From: Gloeobacter morelensis MG652769
Lineage (GTDB): Bacteria; Cyanobacteriota; Cyanobacteriia; Gloeobacterales; Gloeobacteraceae
Assembly: GCF_021018745.1 (NCBI RefSeq)
Contig: NZ_CP063845.1
Coordinates: 2,108,001-2,172,000 of the forward strand
Length of the DNA: 64,000 bases
Reading direction: 5' to 3'
Shown here: positions 7,600 to 15,727 of the stretch, in pieces
Layout of the letters: each line of letters begins with the position of its first letter
How positions within the stretch are numbered: the first letter of the stretch is position 1
Translations under genes and position numbers: made by a program
Notes under the pieces: generated by a model
Database searches by the model: none
What the model saw: the letters and a program-made list of their open reading frames with translations, nothing else
Told to the model about the DNA's origin: nothing

Positions 7600-7977
7600 G
7601 TGGTGCGGGAGTCGGTGTTGGTGATGGTCGGTGGAGCGCTCGGCAGTCTGGCCCGCTACTGGGTCGGTCTTGGGATGGCACAGTGGGCCGGTGCGCCACC
7701 CTTGCTGTTCGGGACGCTGCTGGTCAATGTGGTCGGATCGTTTGTGCTCGGTGGATTATTCGCGTGGAGCGCTGCGCTGCGCATCGACCCGGCTGTGCTG
7801 CTGTTGGCCGGCACCGGGTTTTGCGGCGGTTTTACTACCTTCAGTACTTTGAGCGTCGAGTGCCTGGCGCTGTTGCAAAAAGGCGATTATCCGACGGCGA
7901 TGGGCTATTTGTTGGGTAGTCTCCTGGGCGGGCTGGCGGCAGGTTGGGCCGGTTACCTGGCCGCCAAAGCGCTCTAA
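7600..7977 (+). CDS. crcB: Fluoride channel Fluc/CrcB
   Basis: A 125-residue membrane protein with four hydrophobic helices, the right size for the dual-topology fluoride exporter. Family motifs are GGALGSLARYWVG near the start, GTLLVNVVGSFVLGG (pore Asn) and GFCGGFTTFSTLS (the Phe/Thr-rich track). I chose GTG at 7600 because AGGAGG lies at 7588-7593; GTG at 7603 is an equal alternative. The upstream in-frame ATG would overrun the ribosome binding site. I looked for a fluoride riboswitch upstream and did not find one. It stands alone between tmRNA and a long intergenic stretch. Confidence 0.92.
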   Translation: MVRESVLVMVGGALGSLARYWVGLGMAQWAGAPPLLFGTLLVNVVGSFVLGGLFAWSAALRIDPAVLLLAGTGFCGGFTTFSTLSVECLALLQKGDYPTAMGYLLGSLLGGLAAGWAGYLAAKAL

Positions 7978-8680
7978 GTACTGAAAGTCTTACTACAAGC
8001 AGATTGTAGCCATAGGTGCATTCTGAACCCTGCCGAGCGGCGGTGATTGTCAGCCTGGGCTGACAATTTTGACCCCGATTCAACGTATCTAGTCCATATC
8101 TATGTCTAGATGGCTGCCGCCGCGCCACCGCCGATTTGCTCCCCACAGCGCTGCTGAACAAGAGCTTCCCGTCAACCGGCCCAAGCCACCGAGGGTCTGC
8201 CTGCAGCCTGGCATTAGCTTTGCAGGCCAGCTTGTGAAACCTGGGGTAATCACCCTGCAGGGCGAATTCCCCAGCTTGGCGCCGAAAGCTGCATAATGCA
8301 GTTGAACCGTGTCTATAATCCACAGAGTGTTCACCGACGGGCTGCCGACAGACCAGCATGTACAGCTTCCTATTTAGGAGACTTTACCAAATGGTGGAAA
8401 TTATGATGTGGGGTCTGATAGATTACACAGAACCAGGCCCACCGGCTCGAACTCCCTTATTTTTGGGGAGCTATAGCGGATGGGATCGGTAATGCTCCTG
8501 AGGTAAATGGCACATAGAGCTATGGTGAAACGCCGAATTACGTATTTCCACGGATACGTTGTCTTGGCTAAAATCGGTCTTTCACTAATAGGACTCTCAC
8601 GAATAAAGTGACAAACTAGCACTCGACTCCTGCTGATGACTTGGCTCCGTCCAGACCTATCCCCCCCCCCGGAGGTTCAT
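7978..8680. other. Intergenic region, no convincing gene
   Basis: About 700 bases with lower GC content than the surroundings and only short open frames on both strands with no recognisable product. A run of ten Cs ends it at 8661-8670, just before a ribosome-binding-like GGAGG. Confidence 0.5.
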
Positions 8681-8941
8681 ATGCAAAAGCGCACGCGCAC
8701 AGGAAAGCCATGCTTTCCTTGCCGAAGACTTGGCCCTGACCAAAAGCTTTCAGAGGTCTCGTCCACACCCTCAGATACTTCTACTGGCTGCTCCGTCTCG
8801 TACCGCTATTGTTCAGCCACATCCGGCGTGCTTGAATCCATTCCACGGCTACAGCCATTATCTTTACCCGCTTCCATCGGCACAGGTTCTTTGTCAGGAA
8901 AGGGCTGTTACAGCACAAAGCTCACGGTCTTTTTGCTGTGA
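8681..8941 (+). CDS. Possible small ORF with strong ribosome binding site, unknown function
   Basis: ATG at 8681 is preceded by GGAGG at 8671-8675 with a 5-base gap, a near-ideal start signal, and by a C10 tract. The 86 encoded residues are rich in Ser, Thr and Cys (KPCFPCRRLGPDQK) and match no family I know. Codon use is less GC-rich than in the neighbours. It ends about 65 bases before the response regulator start. It could be a real small protein, a leader peptide, or a decayed gene. A competing frame covers 8730-9014. Confidence 0.25.
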   Translation: MQKRTRTGKPCFPCRRLGPDQKLSEVSSTPSDTSTGCSVSYRYCSATSGVLESIPRLQPLSLPASIGTGSLSGKGCYSTKLTVFLL

Positions 8942-9006
8942 GCGCTCCCAGCTGCTTTTCGAACAGTTCCATTTCCCTTCCAGTAATGAAAAAGGCAAGG
9001 TGTACA

Positions 9007-9681
9007 GTGTCTAATATTGATTCCAGTTCAACCCGAATCTTGATCGTCGACGATCACGCCGTGGTGCGCAGAGGGTTCTGCAGCATGCTGCGCTCCGCAG
9101 GTGGTCTGTTCACCGTTGAGGAAGCCTGCGAAGGCCAACTCGCCGTGCAGATGTTTCGGCAGTCGAAGCCGGATCTGGTGTTGCTCGATGCCACCATGCC
9201 CGAACTCGACGGCATCGAGGTCACCCGCCTCATTCACAATATCGAACCGGCGGCAAAAATCTTGATTGTCACCGAAATGGAAGAGGACTTTCTGCAGGCT
9301 TTCCGTGTCGGTGCGAGCGGCTGCATCCTCAAGAATGTCGAAAGCCATGAACTGCTCAATGCTGTGGGGTTGGTGCTCTCCGGCTATCTGGTCTTCGGCC
9401 GGGCGATTACCAAGCTCATTATCGAGAATTATCACCTGGCCGCAGAAGCCGGCAAGTACAGCAAGCTAACTATTCACCTGACCGAGAGAGAACGCGAGAT
9501 TTTAAGTTTGATCTCGCAGGAATTTACCAACATTGAGATCGCCGAACGGCTGTTTATCAGTCCCCGCACGGTCGATTCCCACCGGGCCCGGCTGATGCAG
9601 AAGCTTGGCACCCGCAACACCGCCGGGCTGGTGCGCATTGCCATGGAGTACGGATTGCTCTACGAGTCGAAGGTGAGCTGA
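9007..9681 (+). CDS. NarL/FixJ-family response regulator
   Basis: A 224-residue two-domain regulator. The receiver domain has the acidic pair in ILIVDDHAVVRRG, the phospho-acceptor Asp in LVLLDATMPELDG (codon at 9187) and the Lys in GCILKNVESHELL. The C-terminal LuxR-type HTH is LTEREREILSLISQEFTNIE followed by ISPRTVDSHRARLMQKLG. The receiver is followed by a linker with some non-canonical sequence (YLVFGRAITKLIIENYHLAA). I chose GTG at 9007 because AAGG lies 6 bases upstream; ATG at 8986 is in frame but has no ribosome binding site. The partner kinase is unknown; the cNMP-domain kinase at 5518 is a candidate only by proximity. Confidence 0.88.
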   Translation: MSNIDSSSTRILIVDDHAVVRRGFCSMLRSAGGLFTVEEACEGQLAVQMFRQSKPDLVLLDATMPELDGIEVTRLIHNIEPAAKILIVTEMEEDFLQAFRVGASGCILKNVESHELLNAVGLVLSGYLVFGRAITKLIIENYHLAAEAGKYSKLTIHLTEREREILSLISQEFTNIEIAERLFISPRTVDSHRARLMQKLGTRNTAGLVRIAMEYGLLYESKVS

Positions 9682-9730
9682 AAGCGCACCGGCAGCCTGT
9701 GGGTCGACTCCACCCGCTTCGAGAATCGAT

Positions 9731-9756
9731 GGGCCTGCACCGGCAGGCCCTTTTTT
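9731..9756 (+). terminator. Rho-independent terminator of the response regulator
   Basis: An 8-bp perfect stem GGGCCTGC / GCAGGCCC with loop ACCG, followed by six Ts, 50 bases after the stop codon. Confidence 0.9.
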
Positions 9757-10222
9757 GTGGCAGCGGGCCACAGCATTATTTTTGGTAGCATACACAACGG
9801 TTTGCGCGGGTACCGGTCCGCACCGGGAAAGTCGTGGGGCTAGTTACTACAGGCAAACCTCCGCAGGATATTGGAAGCAATCAAAGCTCAAAATGTGATG
9901 AAGAATACGTCTTAGGGCCGTTACTAATTCAAGCCGGTGTTTTTACTTAGCCATGGTTATTTTCTGCGAGTTTCGGTCGGCTTTTGATGAAGGATTTGCG
10001 CTCAGAAACGGCGCTGATCATGCGATGATTTGGGGCTTTTCACCAATTGTCCTCACGTTATTGGCGGTGTCATACTTGGCTCGCTCAATCAGATAGACAG
10101 CAACGCACTGCTTCGACAGCTGCCTGCTATGGGCAGCATCGAGAAATGAAACCTCGGGCGGGCTTGACGGTTCAGCAATCTCAGCCTCCCCGAACGCAAC
10201 CTCTTCCCAGACGGAGGCCGAA
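9757..10222. other. Intergenic region, nothing recognised
   Basis: About 465 bases between the terminator and the next gene. A minus-strand frame (10018-10278) overlaps the following gene and has no recognisable sequence. I see no RNA gene or repeat. Confidence 0.5.
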
Positions 10223-10636
10223 GTGAGCAGGAGGTGTGAGCGCAATCGAAATCGGACCCGCCCGGGTGGGCGGCGCATCGCCTGTCCGGTGCACGGGTGT
10301 TACTTGAGTAGCTGCAGCCGCAAGTATTCGATATTTACCGAGAGCCTGCAGCAGTTGCGCGAGCGCGGCGTCAGCAAGCGCAAAGCCCAGTTTTCGCTGA
10401 TGGTGTCCAAGGCGGTGCCTTTGCAGCACGAATGGCTGGAGGCTTTTTGGTGCCGCGACTGCGACGAACAGACCTGGTACCACGTGCGCAAAGCGGACGA
10501 CAGTTATCTGCTGCAGACGGTGAGCGCCGCCCACTGGCGGCAGGCCACCGGGGTGGCGCCGCCGCCCGGATACAACCCCTCCGTCAGCGAATTCAGCCAG
10601 AGAGAAGCGCACTTGAGTGTCCAGCGGATCCACTAA
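10223..10636 (+). CDS. Conserved cyanobacterial protein with CPVHG and CRDC motifs, unknown function
   Basis: A 137-residue protein. A GTG start follows GGAGG by 8 bases. The sequence has an ACPVHGCYL motif near residue 20, a middle segment YSIFTESLQQLRERGVSKRK, then WLEAFWCRDCDEQTWYHVRK. The paired Cys/His motifs suggest a small zinc-binding fold. I recall similar proteins as conserved hypotheticals in cyanobacteria, without a known role. It sits just before the polysaccharide island, separated by 60 bases; whether it belongs to that operon cannot be told. Confidence 0.7.
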   Translation: MSRRCERNRNRTRPGGRRIACPVHGCYLSSCSRKYSIFTESLQQLRERGVSKRKAQFSLMVSKAVPLQHEWLEAFWCRDCDEQTWYHVRKADDSYLLQTVSAAHWRQATGVAPPPGYNPSVSEFSQREAHLSVQRIH

Positions 10637-10696
10637 ATCGGCCCCTGGCGATTGTTGCGAGCGTTCGTTCAGCGATATCACCGAGCGAGGAATCTT

Positions 10697-11470
10697 ATGA
10701 AAGCAGTGTTGCTTGCGGGCGGGCTAGGCACCCGCCTGAGCGAGGAGACCCAGATCAAGCCCAAGCCCATGGTCGAGGTCGGCAACCGGCCTATGCTGTG
10801 GCACATCATGAAAATCTATTCGGCCCACGGCATCAACGATTTCATCATCTGCTGCGGCTACCGCGGGCACGTCATCAAAGAGTACTTCGCCAACTATTTT
10901 TTGTACGAATCGGATGTCACCTTCGACATTCGCTATAACCACATGGAAGTGCACTGCCGCAACGCCGAGCCCTGGCGCGTCACCCTCGTCGATACCGGCG
11001 AGCATTCGATGACCGGCGGCCGGTTGCGCCGCGTGCGCGAGCACATCGGCAGTCAAACTTTTTGCTTCACCTACGGCGACGGCGTCGCCAACGTCGACAT
11101 CGGCGCGGTGCTCGCCCTGCACAAAGCGAGCGGCACGCTGGCCACGATGACGGTCACCCGGCCCCCGGGCCGCTTCGGGGCCGTCTGCCTGCCGCAGGAT
11201 CAGACCCTGGTCTCCAGTTTCCAGGAGAAGCCCGACGGCGACGGCGCCTATATCAACGGCGGCTATTTTGTGCTGGAGCCGGAGGTCATCGACTATATTG
11301 CAGACGACACAACCGTCTGGGAGCAGGAGCCGCTCACCAAACTGGCGCACCTCGGGCAACTTTCGGCTTACCGTCACGACGGTTTCTGGCAACCGATGGA
11401 CACGCTGCGCGACAAGCGGTTGCTCGAAGATTTGTGGAATTCCGGCAAAGCGCCGTGGAAGGTGTGGTGA
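10697..11470 (+). CDS. rfbF: Glucose-1-phosphate cytidylyltransferase
   Basis: A 257-residue nucleotidyltransferase that would make CDP-glucose from CTP and glucose-1-phosphate. Start at ATG 10697 after AGGA. Signature motifs are [38 protein letters not shown], the RfbF-typical YKxH-like NHMEVH segment, and [11 protein letters not shown]. The C-terminus [19 protein letters not shown] is also typical of RfbF. Normally the next genes would be CDP-glucose 4,6-dehydratase (rfbG) and rfbH; here a flavoprotein, an SDR protein, an RfbC-like epimerase and two SAF-type oxidoreductases follow in close array, so the final sugar must be something else. A second, diverged paralog is at 37864. Confidence 0.9.
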   Translation: MKAVLLAGGLGTRLSEETQIKPKPMVEVGNRPMLWHIMKIYSAHGINDFIICCGYRGHVIKEYFANYFLYESDVTFDIRYNHMEVHCRNAEPWRVTLVDTGEHSMTGGRLRRVREHIGSQTFCFTYGDGVANVDIGAVLALHKASGTLATMTVTRPPGRFGAVCLPQDQTLVSSFQEKPDGDGAYINGGYFVLEPEVIDYIADDTTVWEQEPLTKLAHLGQLSAYRHDGFWQPMDTLRDKRLLEDLWNSGKAPWKVW

Positions 11471-11471
11471 G

Positions 11472-12692
11472 ATGAGCGCATTCGATTTTGCCATTGTCGG
11501 CGGCGGCATCGTCGGGCTCTCGGTGGGCATGGCCCTCACCGAGCGCTACCCCGGTGCCCGCCTGCTGGTGCTCGAAAAAGAATCGTCCTGGGCCAGCCAC
11601 CAGACCGGCCACAACAGCGGCGTCATCCACTCGGGAGTTTACTACAAACCCGGCAGCCTCAAGGCCCGCTTCGCCACCGCCGGACGCCGCGCGGTGGTCG
11701 AGTTTTGCCAGAAGTACGGCATCGAGTACGACCTCTGCGGCAAAGTCATCGTCGCCACCGAATCGCCGGAACTGCCGCGGCTTGAGAATTTGCTTACGCG
11801 CGGCCTGGCCAACGGCATCCCCGTCGAGCGCATCGGCGCTGAGCGGCTGCGCGAGATCGAGCCGCACGTGCGGGGGCTCGCCGCCATCCGCGTGCCGACC
11901 GCGGGCATCGTCAATTATGCCCAGGTGGCCGCCGTCTACGCGCGCCTCGTCGCTGAGCGCGGCGGCGAGGTGCGGCTGGGCACGCGCGTATTGAATTTGG
12001 CCGCCGCCGCCGACGGCATCACCCTGGAGACCGACCGGGGCAGCTTCTTCACCCGCTATTTCATCAACTGCGCAGGGCTTTTTTGCGATCGCGTGGCCGC
12101 GTTGTGCGGCCTGGCGACCGAGGCAAAGATTGTCCCCTTTCGCGGCGAGTACTACGAACTGGTCCCCGAGAAGCGCCACTTGTGCAAGCACCTCGTCTAC
12201 CCGGTGCCCAACCCGGACTTTCCATTTTTGGGGGTGCACTTCACCCGCATGATCGACGGCACCGTCCACGCCGGCCCCAATGCGGTATTGGCGCTGGCGC
12301 GCGAGGGCTACTCCTGGGGTGCGATCAACCTGGGCGACACCGCCGAGGTGCTGGCCTACGGCGGTTTCTGGAAACTTGCCGCCCGCCACGCGGGCGAAGG
12401 ATTTAAAGAAATCGTCCGCTCGCTTTCGAAGGCCGCCTTCGTGCGCTCCTTGCAACAGCTCATTCCGGAGGTACAGCCCGAGGATGTCGTGCCGGCGGGC
12501 AGCGGGGTCAGGGCCCAGGCGCTCACCCGCGAAGGCAAGCTGGTGGACGACTTTTTGTTCGCCATGGGCCCCCACTCCCTGCACGTGCTCAACGCACCCT
12601 CCCCGGCGGCCACCGCCTCGATTCCGATCGGCAAAGCCGTGGTCGAGCGCCTTCCCGAGTCGGTGACCAGCCGGCTGACCCTGACACGATAG
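11472..12692 (+). CDS. FAD-dependent oxidoreductase, LhgO (L-2-hydroxyglutarate oxidase)-like
   Basis: A 406-residue flavoprotein starting one base after the rfbF stop, so translation is probably coupled. The N-terminal Rossmann motif is FAIVGGGIVGLSVGMAL. The LhgO-type active segment is SSWASHQTGHNSGVIHSGVYY, and the C-terminal part shows VVPAGSGVRAQAL and HVLNAPSPAATAS, also typical. LhgO oxidises L-2-hydroxyglutarate and passes electrons to quinone. Inside a CDP-sugar operon a metabolic housekeeping role is odd, so it may oxidise a sugar intermediate or handle 2-hydroxyglutarate made by a neighbouring dehydrogenase. Family membership is clear; the substrate here is inference. Confidence 0.85.
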   Translation: MSAFDFAIVGGGIVGLSVGMALTERYPGARLLVLEKESSWASHQTGHNSGVIHSGVYYKPGSLKARFATAGRRAVVEFCQKYGIEYDLCGKVIVATESPELPRLENLLTRGLANGIPVERIGAERLREIEPHVRGLAAIRVPTAGIVNYAQVAAVYARLVAERGGEVRLGTRVLNLAAAADGITLETDRGSFFTRYFINCAGLFCDRVAALCGLATEAKIVPFRGEYYELVPEKRHLCKHLVYPVPNPDFPFLGVHFTRMIDGTVHAGPNAVLALAREGYSWGAINLGDTAEVLAYGGFWKLAARHAGEGFKEIVRSLSKAAFVRSLQQLIPEVQPEDVVPAGSGVRAQALTREGKLVDDFLFAMGPHSLHVLNAPSPAATASIPIGKAVVERLPESVTSRLTLTR

Positions 12693-12706
12693 GAACCCAC
12701 TGACCC

Positions 12707-13792
12707 ATGAAAATTCTTGCAACCGGTACCGAAGGGTACATCGGCACCCTGCTTGGCGGCGTGCTGCTCGAGCGCGGACACCAGGTCACAGGACTCGACA
12801 CCGGCTTTCACAAAGTCGGCTGGCTCTACAACGGCGTGCGCCAGGCTCCCCTGCACCTGCGCAAAGACATCCGCCACATCACCGAAGAAGACCTGCGCGG
12901 CTACGACGCCATCGTGCATTTGGCCGAACTGTCCAACGACCCGGTCGGCCAGCTCAACCCGACCATCACCTACGACATCAACCACATCGGCACCATCGCA
13001 CTGGCCAAAAAGGCCAAGCGCGCCGGGGTGAGCCGCTTCGTCTACATGTCCAGCTGCAGCGTCTACGGCGCCGGTGGAGACAAATACAGCACCGAGGAAT
13101 CGGAAGTCAATCCGCTGACCGCTTATGCGCGCTGCAAAATCTTGGTCGAGCGCGACTTGGCGCCGATGGCGGACGAGAATTTCTCCCCGACGTTTTTGCG
13201 CAATGCGACCGCCTACGGTCCTTCGCCGCGCATGCGCTTCGACCTGGTGGTCAACTCGCTGGCCGGTTTTGCCTGGACCGCCAAGGAGATCCGCATGGAG
13301 AGCGACGGCACCCCCTGGCGGCCCTTCGTGCACGTGCTCGATATGTGCCAGGCGATTTACTGTGCGCTCGAAGCACCGCGCCAGGTGGTGCACAACGAAA
13401 TTTTCAACGTCGGGGACAACGCCGAGAACTACCAGGTCAAGGACATCGCGCGGATCATCGCCGAGACTTTCCCGGGGTGCAAGCTGAGTTTGGGTTCCAA
13501 CCCGACGGACAGGCGCGATTACAAAGTTTGCTTCGACAAAATCAATACCCAACTGCCCGGCTTCCAGTGCCGCCGCAACGTGGCGCTCGGAGCGAGGCAA
13601 TTACTAGAAATCTTCTCGAAGATCCACATGGGCACGGAGCTGTTCGAGTTTCGCGGCCACACCCGCCTCAAGCAGATCCAGCACCTGCTGGAGACCGGCC
13701 AGATCGACGACGAATTGTTCTGGTCCGAGTACGTCAGCACTGAGCAGGACAAAAGCGTACTCATCCAGCCTGTATTGACCGCAGCGGAGTAA
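12707..13792 (+). CDS. NAD-dependent epimerase/dehydratase (extended SDR)
   Basis: A 361-residue extended short-chain dehydrogenase. It has the nucleotide motif ATGTEGYIGTLLGG, the Ser/Tyr/Lys catalytic set in YMSSCSVYGAGG and LTAYARCK, and the sugar-nucleotide-binding end. Such enzymes epimerise, reduce or dehydrate NDP-sugars. It lies 14 bases after the LhgO-like gene and 7 bases before the RfbC-like gene. It could play the role of the missing CDP-glucose 4,6-dehydratase or a later epimerase step; the sequence alone does not decide. Confidence 0.85.
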   Translation: MKILATGTEGYIGTLLGGVLLERGHQVTGLDTGFHKVGWLYNGVRQAPLHLRKDIRHITEEDLRGYDAIVHLAELSNDPVGQLNPTITYDINHIGTIALAKKAKRAGVSRFVYMSSCSVYGAGGDKYSTEESEVNPLTAYARCKILVERDLAPMADENFSPTFLRNATAYGPSPRMRFDLVVNSLAGFAWTAKEIRMESDGTPWRPFVHVLDMCQAIYCALEAPRQVVHNEIFNVGDNAENYQVKDIARIIAETFPGCKLSLGSNPTDRRDYKVCFDKINTQLPGFQCRRNVALGARQLLEIFSKIHMGTELFEFRGHTRLKQIQHLLETGQIDDELFWSEYVSTEQDKSVLIQPVLTAAE

Positions 13793-13799
13793 CCCATCG

Positions 13800-14348
13800 A
13801 TGCAATTTATCACCACCAAACTCGCCGGGGCCTGGATCATCGAACTGGAGCGGCGCGAGGACGAGCGGGGCTTTTTTGCCCGCACCTTCTGCGCGCGCGA
13901 GTTCGAAGCGCAAGGCTTGGCGGGCACCTTCGCCCAGAGCAATCTGTCGTACAACCATCGGGCGGGCACCCTGCGCGGCATGCACTACCAGGTGGCCCCC
14001 GCCCTCGAGACCAAGCTTGTCCGCTGCACCCGCGGCGCCATCTACGACGTGATCGTCGACCTGCGGCCCGGCTCGCGGACTTACCTGCAGCACATCGGCG
14101 TCGAACTGAGCGAAGATAACCGCCGGGCGCTGTACGTGCCGGGCCTGTTCGCCCACGGCTATCAAGCACTCACCGACGGCGCCGAGGTGCTCTATCAGGT
14201 GGGTGAATTTTATACCCCAGGTTATGAACGGGGATTGCGCTACGACGACCCGGCCCTGGCCATCGATTGGCCGCTGCCGGTGAGTGTCCTGTCCACCAAA
14301 GACAACGGCTGGCCCTTGCTGGCCCCCGCTATGCAGGAGCAGCACTAG
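13800..14348 (+). CDS. rfbC: dTDP-4-dehydrorhamnose 3,5-epimerase-like protein
   Basis: A 182-residue cupin of the RmlC/RfbC family. Motifs include ERREDERGFFARTFC, FAQSNLSYNHRAGTLRGMHY (catalytic His62), YDVIVDLRPGS and the Tyr-containing FYTPGYERGLRYDDP. RmlC epimerises C3 and C5 of 4-keto-6-deoxy sugar nucleotides. No rmlA, rmlB or rmlD is in the window, and the neighbours belong to a CDP-sugar module, so the substrate is likely a CDP-4-keto sugar rather than the dTDP form. Confidence 0.88.
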   Translation: MQFITTKLAGAWIIELERREDERGFFARTFCAREFEAQGLAGTFAQSNLSYNHRAGTLRGMHYQVAPALETKLVRCTRGAIYDVIVDLRPGSRTYLQHIGVELSEDNRRALYVPGLFAHGYQALTDGAEVLYQVGEFYTPGYERGLRYDDPALAIDWPLPVSVLSTKDNGWPLLAPAMQEQH

Positions 14349-14350
14349 TC

Positions 14351-15664
14351 ATGATTCTTATCGACAAAGCTCTACAGTTGCGCGCCGAGCGCCGCCAGCC
14401 CGTGCGCGTCGCCATGGTCGGCGCCGGGTTTATGGGGCTGGGCATCGCCAAACAGATCGTCCAATTTGTCCCGGGTATGGAACTGGTGGCCATCGCCGGC
14501 CGCCGCCTCGAAAGTGCGGCGCACGTGTACCGGCAGGCAGGCCTTGAGGAGGTGGTGCCGGTCGAGACGGCCGCCCAGCTCGAACGCGCGATCGCCGAGG
14601 GCCGACCCGCCGTCACCGACGACCCGCTCCTGCTGTGTGCAGCGGACAACGTCGACGCCATCCTCGAAGTCACCGGCTCCGTCGAGTACGCCGCGCAGGT
14701 GACGCTCGCCGCCTTCGCCCACGGCAAACACGTCGTCTTGATGAATGCCGAACTCGACGGCACCCTTGGGCCGATCCTCAAGCGCTACGCCGATCGGGCG
14801 GGCGTCGTCTACACCGCTTGCGACGGCGATCAGCCTGGCGTCCAGATGAATCTGTGGCGCTTCGTGCGCTCGATGGGCCTGACTCCCCTCGTCTGCGGCA
14901 ACGTCAAAGGCCTGCACGACCCCTACCGCAACCCCACCACCCAGGAGGCCTTCGCCCGCCGCTGGGGCCAAAAACCGCACATGGTCACCAGCTTTGCCGA
15001 CGGCACCAAGATTTCTTTCGAGCAGGCGATCGTCGCCAACGCCACCGGCATGGGCGTGGCGAAGCGGGGCATGCTCGGCTACGAGCACCGGGGCCATGTC
15101 GACGAGCTGACCCGGGTTTACGATATTGCCCAGCTCAAAGCCTGGGGAGGGATCGTCGATTACGTAGTCGGCGCTTCCCCCGGTCCGGGGGTGTTCGTGC
15201 TGGCCGGCTGCGACGACCCGACCCAGCGGCACTACCTGAACCTGTACAAGCTGGGGGAGGGGCCGCTGTACAGCTTCTACACGCCCTATCACCTGTGCCA
15301 CTTCGAGGTGCCCTTCTCGGTGGCGCGGGCGGTGCTGTTCGCGGACGCCGTGCTTGCCCCCCTCGGCGCGCCGGTGGTGGAGGTGGTGACGACGGCCAAG
15401 CGCTCGCTGCAGGCTGGGGAAACCCTGGATGGCATCGGTCACTACATGAGTTACGGCCAGTGCGAGAACGCCGAAGCGGCGGCGGCCGGGCGACTGCTGC
15501 CGATGGGGCTGGCCGAGGGTTGCCGCCTGCGGCGCGACATCGCCCAAGACCAGCTACTGCGCTACGACGATGTCGTGTTGCCTGCGGGGCGACTTTGCGA
15601 TCGGCTGCGGGCGGAGCAGGACGCCTGCTTCGAGCGGTCGGCGGTGCCCCTGGCCGCCTGCTAG
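14351..15664 (+). CDS. NAD(P)-dependent oxidoreductase with SAF-like C-terminal domain (paralog 1)
   Basis: A 437-residue protein starting at ATG 14351, two bases after the upstream stop. The N-terminal Rossmann domain starts with VRVAMVGAGFMGLGIAKQI. The middle resembles homoserine-dehydrogenase-type enzymes (HGKHVVLMNAELDGTLGPIL, then GDQPGVQMNL). The C-terminal part, with AGETLDGIGHYMSYG and LLPMGLAEGCRLRRDI, resembles SAF domains, the ice-binding-like fold also found in sialic acid synthases. The closest match in the window is the next gene, so the pair is a tandem duplication. Such proteins occur in surface-polysaccharide loci; the reaction is not known to me. Confidence 0.8.
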   Translation: MILIDKALQLRAERRQPVRVAMVGAGFMGLGIAKQIVQFVPGMELVAIAGRRLESAAHVYRQAGLEEVVPVETAAQLERAIAEGRPAVTDDPLLLCAADNVDAILEVTGSVEYAAQVTLAAFAHGKHVVLMNAELDGTLGPILKRYADRAGVVYTACDGDQPGVQMNLWRFVRSMGLTPLVCGNVKGLHDPYRNPTTQEAFARRWGQKPHMVTSFADGTKISFEQAIVANATGMGVAKRGMLGYEHRGHVDELTRVYDIAQLKAWGGIVDYVVGASPGPGVFVLAGCDDPTQRHYLNLYKLGEGPLYSFYTPYHLCHFEVPFSVARAVLFADAVLAPLGAPVVEVVTTAKRSLQAGETLDGIGHYMSYGQCENAEAAAAGRLLPMGLAEGCRLRRDIAQDQLLRYDDVVLPAGRLCDRLRAEQDACFERSAVPLAAC

Positions 15665-15727
15665 CCCGGCCCAATCTTGCCGCTTCTTCATCGACTCTTC
15701 CCTCCCCGAGAACTCTAAGGAAATGAC

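Noticed and set aside
10018-10278. An 86-residue minus-strand frame
   Set aside because: It overlaps the start of the CPVHG-motif gene, which has a ribosome binding site and recognisable motifs.
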